From Collybiopsis luxurians FD-317 M1 (taxonomy: Eukaryota > Basidiomycota > Agaricomycetes > Agaricales > Omphalotaceae): a stretch of DNA of 64,000 nucleotides. The notes beneath the pieces are model-generated. The model saw nothing but the letters and a program-made list of their open reading frames with translations. It ran no database searches and was not told the DNA's origin. Positions 59,022 through 64,000 of the stretch are shown here, one piece after another. Position 1 is the stretch's first letter; every line of letters starts with the position of its first letter. A program made the position numbers and the translations under genes. The stretch spans positions 57,487 to 121,486 of the forward strand of contig KN834874.1 of assembly GCA_000827265.1 (NCBI GenBank), given 5' to 3'.

Positions 59022-60812
59022 ATGGGAAAATTTGTTTTTTGGAGTAATAGCCAGCAGAAGGGAGAAAAGCCCATCCAGAAGCTGAAGGATCTCCAGATGC
59101 CTTTTCCGGAGGTTGGACGACAGGGAGAGGGAGAGAAGCCCATCCAAAAGCTGAAGGACGTCCAAGTGACAACTGCAGAGATCGGACAACAGAAAGAGAG
59201 AGAAAAACCCGTCCAAAAGCTGAAGGATGTCCAGCCGTCTACTCCGAACATTGGAAATGGACTGCATAAAGAGGGAGACAAGCCCATCCAAACGCTAAAC
59301 GATCTCCAAATGCCTACTCCGGAGGTTGGCCAGTGGCAGAAGGAGGGAGACAAGCCCATCCAAAAGCTAAAGGGTCTCCAGAGGCCTACTCCGAACATGG
59401 GACAGCGGAAAGAGGGAGACAAGACCATCCAAAAGCTGAAGGATGTCCGGGCTCCTTCTCCGCGATTTGGACAGCAGAAAGAGGAACAGAAGCCCATTCA
59501 AAAGTTACAGCATCTCCGGACTCCTACTTTGAGTCAAAAGCTCTTTGGAGAGCTCCTACACACTGCCCACGACGTAGGTTTTGCCAAGGGGCTCATCAGG
59601 CCGTTGTCTTGGGGGAATCGAGAGCGGCAAAAACTTCACGTTAGGTCTAGAGTATGTTCTTAAGTTTGCTTCAATTCTTTGAAGAGACTGCTTACCCTAT
59701 ATTAGATCGGCAATGATCCTGTAAGCTATCTCCTTGGACCTTCACAGCTGAATGCTAGAGCTTTTCACTCCTGCAGAAATTGCTGATTTCAAATCTCGCA
59801 GAGAGTAGCTCTCAGGAAGAGACTCATTATGTCATGAAACTGGGGAATTTACGAGAACTAGTCGAACCTCTTTCTTTGACAGTCGGTGCAAAACTGAAAG
59901 ACAGAAAGGAGGAAGGAATAACTGCGAACGTGGAAGCTAACTGCGAAGTATTTGCTTCCTACGTTGTCAGAGAAAATGTAACCGGGGGTAAAATTGAGCA
60001 CAAGTATGTGCCGGGAGATTTGAGATTTGAATTTGAGTTGGGATCTCCCAAGGATGGAGTGTTTACTCAACTCGAATTTTGCGTAGAACTCTACCACGAT
60101 TCTGATACCAAAGGTAAGATCTCCGGTCTTTAGTGGTCATTATTATTAGTGTTAATGTTTTTTTTTGGCTACAGACAAGTCAATCAAGATTTGGGAGTGG
60201 GACCCAAAACGCCCTAAGAGCTTACAAGCCACAGAGACAACCCAGTCCAAATCCACGGAGGGTGGGATGACAGTGGCAGCCAGTTACACGTCCCCCTTAA
60301 GCGCTTCTATAAAGCATAACAGAAGTACGCAACTGAAGTCCAATACTTCTAGCATCCAGGTTCACGATCGGATAAGAAAGCACATGGCCAAATGGACTTT
60401 GTCTCCCAAAGATGGGGCACTTTTGGAGCGCCTGGATTTCCTCATTTCCATCAATAATTTGGAGTTTCCTCTGCCTCTGACGGCAAAGGTCAGCCTTAAA
60501 ATCAACATAGATAATCATTCCTCAAATCTCCGGACCATTCGACGTTCATTCCTCGGGAAACGGAAGTTCTCCGAGTTAGATGACCAGCGCCTACGGGTAC
60601 TCGAGATACCAATGACTACGATCAGATTTGTCCCTGAAAAGATTCACACTAGTTCGGTTATGAACCTTCCCGGCACCGTTGATTTTATCTCGGACACAAA
60701 ACCCTCCATAGAGGAAGCGCCGATGCTAGATCCGGACACTGACGGCCAAAATTGGGCTCTTTTACTCTTTCTTTGCTTGTTGTTTTTGTTTGTACTCCAA
60801 TTGCGTATGTAA
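59022..60812 (+). CDS. Tail-anchored membrane protein of the pseudo-caspase pair (copy 2) with seven N-terminal repeats
   Basis: Exons 59022-59651, 59706-59720 (15 nt), 59777-60113 and 60175-60812, about 539 residues. After MGKFVFWSNS, residues about 10-176 are seven units of 23-25 residues with the pattern K-P-I-Q-K-L-K-D-L/V-Q-x-P-T-P-x-V/I/M-G-Q. The paralogue has one. Then FGELLHTAHDVGFAKGL (copy 1: VGKLLNISRNVGIAKDL), the shared middle (HYVMKLGNLRELVEP, CEVFASYVVREN, FEFELGSPKDGVFTQLEFCV, ELYHDSDTKDKSIKIWEWDP), KWTLSPKDGALLE, FPLPLTAKVSLKIN, VLEIPMTTIRFVP, and a terminal hydrophobic helix NWALLLFLCLLFLFVLQLRM acting as tail anchor. No known domain. The repeats could be a multivalent docking or polymerising region (inference). 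Confidence 0.8.
59049..59552 (+). repeat. Seven tandem 69-75 bp coding repeats
   Basis: Each unit carries AAGCCCATCCA(A/G)AAGCT(G/A)AA followed by CTCC- or GTCC-type text, and most begin with a CAGAA-GGAGAG/GGAGAC phrase. Units are similar in DNA, so unit number probably varies by slippage or unequal exchange. Confidence 0.88.
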
Positions 60813-60987
60813 GTCGGACTACTACCATGTAGATGAGCCAATGTACTTCCTTAGCACTGAGGCGGCAGTTCCCGACTCCAACATTTCACCGAAACAATTG
60901 TATAGTAATTCATCTAAATACACACACAAGTTCATTTATCTAAATCAAACTTTCTGTTGATAATTTACTAGTCAACCAAGCATATTG

Positions 60988-61189
60988 TGTAACGCCCCAA
61001 GCCCTATCTTATCTGGCTCCGTTCTTTTTTATCTTACCTCTAAATTCCGTATATATCACTGCCGTTATGTATATGTAGTTAACTTTTACTTTCACCTTGT
61101 TTACACTACTGTGGTCTCTATAAACCCTAGTCGTGTTCATTTCTGCGTGATATAAGAGCTCGTATCTTTACGATGCACCCACCGTTACA
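60988..61189. repeat. LTR-like sequence (possible solo LTR)
   Basis: Starts TGTAACG and ends CGTTACA, the same 7-bp ends as the LTRs of the Gag-only element, with AT-rich interior and a TATATAA-like stretch. No matching 5-bp target duplication (TATTG against TAGTA), so the call is tentative. Confidence 0.45.
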
Positions 61190-61329
61190 TAGTACTGGCA
61201 TATATTCAATCTGGGAAATGAGTTGCAAACTGCTAACTGGTTTGGGTGTGAGTCTGTCATTTCCAAAGAACGGTGTTAGATTCTTTTGCTAAGGTCGACA
61301 TCCAAACTCTACTAACCCCATGTGCTGTT

Positions 61330-62560
61330 TGCTAAATCTAGATGTCGGATACAAAAATCTCATTATCTTAGCTTCTAGATAGATTCTACTAGCAAATATT
61401 TCCCAATTAGTAAAATTTTTTGATATAAGCACCAGTGATGTAATGGCTCCGGTCCAGAGCCATTGGGCTGGGTAAGCCGGGCCCTGTTGAGCCCTGGCTG
61501 GATCTCAGCCCTCCCACGGCTTAGAGGAGGCTCAAGATTCTGGCAGGCTGGCAGCTGGGGCCTTGGCTTGCTATGATCAGAAAAATACACTCATTTTATG
61601 TAACGTTTCATTACCAAATTGAGAAACAATCACCTTCATCTAGGCATTTTCAGCAATGTGTGAGGTTTCCTTGCTTTTCATAGAGTCTACTATCACAGAA
61701 AGCCCCCACTGTATGCATGTATCCAACTTTTGTATTAGTCATTGTAGATTGGTTGCATATTTTTTTTCATAATCAGTGGCTTTGCACCACTGTGGACTTT
61801 CTATATTCATACTGTTGGAAATAAAATATGAGGAGGACAAGTATGTTGGCACTCTGGTAGGAAACAGAGTCAAAAATACATAGATTCTGTTTGTTCTCTA
61901 CATGGTGGTAAGTGAAAGAGTGAGCAAAAGTATAGAGTGACAATTGGATGCAGAAGCATCCATAAACTACAGCTTATATACAGAAAATAGAGCTGTGCAG
62001 GTAACTATGAGATTGTCACTTAATCATAATCGTGATACTGATAAATCATGATATCCAACACATACAGGATGTTCAATAGTAGCAAGAGTGAACAAATATC
62101 ATGTATATTCTAATGAGAAATCAACAATCCTAAGTGTACTCATCAGGTCAGGGCCTGAGTCTGAGTTGGGCCCCAGCCGGACCCTAGCTGTCTAATGGGG
62201 ACCGGCTTAAGATTTTGGTGAGCCGTAGTTGGTGCTTTTGAGCTGGCCCCAGTTGTCACATCACTAACTATTACACCCTGACTCCTGAGGTGCAGTGCGC
62301 TTCCTAATTTGTGCAAAACTTTCCTGACATCTGGGAGGATAAGGATTTACAAAATAATAAATCTGATGTTGCTGCTCACTCACTGCTATGTCAAGTGAAA
62401 CCCTCGAGTTCTTGAATAACTCTGCCCAATGAAGTCATAAATTCAGGGAAAAATATTGGCAGTATTGTAACTTTATATATTCAAGGAGATTTTATGCACA
62501 AATTAGCTAGAAATTAAACAGCCTAGAATCCATCTTGAAGATAAGAACTTTACTGTTTAG
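61330..62560. repeat. Dispersed non-coding repeat, second copy, with internal insertion
   Basis: Landmarks at 61340-61440 and 62330-62560 match 21110-21460. Between them lies about 900 bp with its own internal repetition: GGGCTGGGTAAGCCGGGCCC near 61465 and GGGCCCCAGCCGGACCC near 62170. Confidence 0.55.
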
Positions 62561-63800
62561 AACAAAATAGTTCTCAAGAATTATATCCAATACAAGTTCA
62601 AATTATTGTAGCAATAAGCTAGATTTGAGTAATTAGACCAGGCCCAAACAAGAGCTGACACAGGTTGAACTGCTATAGACATCTAAAGAGACTGCTCTAC
62701 CATTTTGAATGGAAGCTCTGTCATGCATTGTGGACTCATGGGGCTGCTTTTCTGCAGTTCCAAGATCTGCAGCAGTTTGTAACATGGTGTAGGTAATGTC
62801 CCATTTTATTCAATTGGACATTCACATATCACAGGGCCTGTGTTAAGAAACACCTATGCTGTCAGTTGTCTGGCTGCTCTGTATATCCTTACTCCATCTG
62901 TATTACCTTAATCTGTAGCTTTGATTCCATTGACTCGAGTTACTTACACAGCTATATTAGTATATGCCATAGTTGGTATTATTCAATTGATCTTGCTTGC
63001 TTTCCCCTCGAGGTCCCCATTTGTTCATTAACAGCCTGAAAATGTTAAAATTTTTTGACCTGTCACAATGAAAAATTCAAAAATTGCCCTTAAATCACAG
63101 CTTTAACTGCATTATGCACTGAGAATGCTGACAAATCAAAATTTTGTCAGTTGTGACATAAGTCTCAAGGGATGTCAAATTGAATGAAATGGGACAGTAC
63201 ATATTTTGAGTCAGATATTCTAAAGAGGTGGGCAATATGAAGCTCTGCTTACTGAAAAAAGTATTCAGCATTAGTGAACTGAACTGAATTTTCAACTATC
63301 ATGGGGCTTCATAATGCATTGTGCATTAATATCAGTTGAATATCCATTCAAAATGGCACAGTACTCTTCAACTTGTATTGACATGAGAGTGTGGGCTGCC
63401 GCAATAATCATCTTGATACACATATTTTTTGCACAGGCCTCTAACAGCCCTGGATTGACAGTCCAGGCTCTAGAGTGTATTCAGAGGACAGTGGCCCACT
63501 GAAGCCAGCTAGTCAAAGCCTCACTACAGAAGTCTACATATAAATGGGATGAAGTGGGCTACGGTATTCATGTATACCAGCCCACTATGGTCTCTAGGAG
63601 TACCTACATCAGGAAAAAGTCCCTATAGCCCAGGCACATATAGGTTGTTATGGGTTGTCTGTTGAATTATATGCTTACGCCCGACAGACGCTCATTCTTA
63701 TACAAACATGGACACAAGTACGTTACCGTATAAACACATATACCTACCCGAGTACTTTCCGACTTGCTCCGTTCACTTCCCACAGTATATATATATATTC
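62561..63800. other. AT-rich sequence, no gene recognised
   Basis: No long frame and no known motif. Some text is low complexity. Confidence 0.4.
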
Positions 63801-63822
63801 ATACCCGGTTACCCTGCTGCCT

Positions 63823-63982
63823 CAGACGCTTCGACTATCTCGTTCAGGCTCTGAGGCAAGTACCTACATTTATCCTACGTTTACCTTTACTTACAGTACA
63901 ATAGTCTCTGCCGTTTATTACAGGTAATACAGACGCTTCGACTATCTCGTTCAGGCTCTGAGTCTCTGCCGTTTATTACAGA
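63823..63982. repeat. Local direct duplication at the window end
   Basis: CAGACGCTTCGACTATCTCG followed by TTCAGGCTCTGAG occurs at about 63821-63853 and 63929-63961, and AGTCTCTGCCGTTTATTACAG occurs at about 63903 and 63961. This looks like a short tandem duplication, perhaps inside an element that continues to the right. Confidence 0.65.
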
Positions 63983-64000
63983 TCCCCTGACGCCTAACTT

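Noticed and set aside
59022..59552. Assigning the KPIQ repeats to RHIM or a named fungal amyloid motif
   Set aside because: IQ-L and Q/G spacing is only loosely similar; no core motif matches well enough without a profile search.
63645..63990. LTR at the right end of the window
   Set aside because: Start and end do not form inverted TG..CA ends and no partner is visible; only the local duplication is reported.

Overview
The window is nuclear DNA of a filamentous basidiomycete, most likely an agaricomycete. The evidence is short spliceosomal introns (about 50-75 bp, GT..AG), a Ded1/DDX3 helicase with basidiomycete-type ends, F-box, DUF2235 and NACHT proteins of agaricomycete style, and fungal LTR and DIRS-like retroelements. 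I cannot name the genus. There is one assembly gap (5370-5678). No rRNA, tRNA or CRISPR was found.

Layout. 1-3.3 kb: a decayed retroelement on the minus strand (Gag-like plus reverse transcriptase). 3.4-10.4 kb: gene-poor, with a coiled-coil gene fragment, a sirtuin relic, and a NACHT NTPase gene ending in a heptad coiled coil. 10.4-38 kb: a birth-and-death array with three further loci of one coiled-coil family (one intact, 31447-35017), five further sirtuin copies (one intact, 36191-37790), four copies of an unknown proline-rich family (X), spacer repeats, and a DUF2235 gene whose nucleophile serine is changed. 37.9-42.4 kb: an F-box gene interrupted by one TGA, then the housekeeping helicase DED1. 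43.8-60.8 kb: a second cluster with two copies of a divergent gene pair (catalytically dead caspase-like protein on minus, tail-anchored membrane protein on plus). Between the pairs lie a young Gag-only LTR retrotransposon and two tandem W/F-G-repeat genes, the second of which continues into a PARP-like ADP-ribosyltransferase domain. 60.9-64 kb: AT-rich repeats and an LTR-like piece.

Working idea (inference). The protein types gathered here (NACHT with coiled coil, coiled-coil scaffold, pseudo-caspase, tail-anchored membrane partner, PARP-like, Sir2, DUF2235) are those found in fungal incompatibility and cell-death or immune networks. Duplication, relics, loss of catalytic residues and changes in repeat number suggest a fast-evolving recognition island. 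The best candidate for an undescribed system is the duplicated pseudo-caspase / tail-anchored pair. One tail-anchored copy carries one unit of a 23-25 residue motif and the other carries seven.

Positions of splice sites come from reading frame and GT/AG signals by eye; no search or RNA evidence was available.
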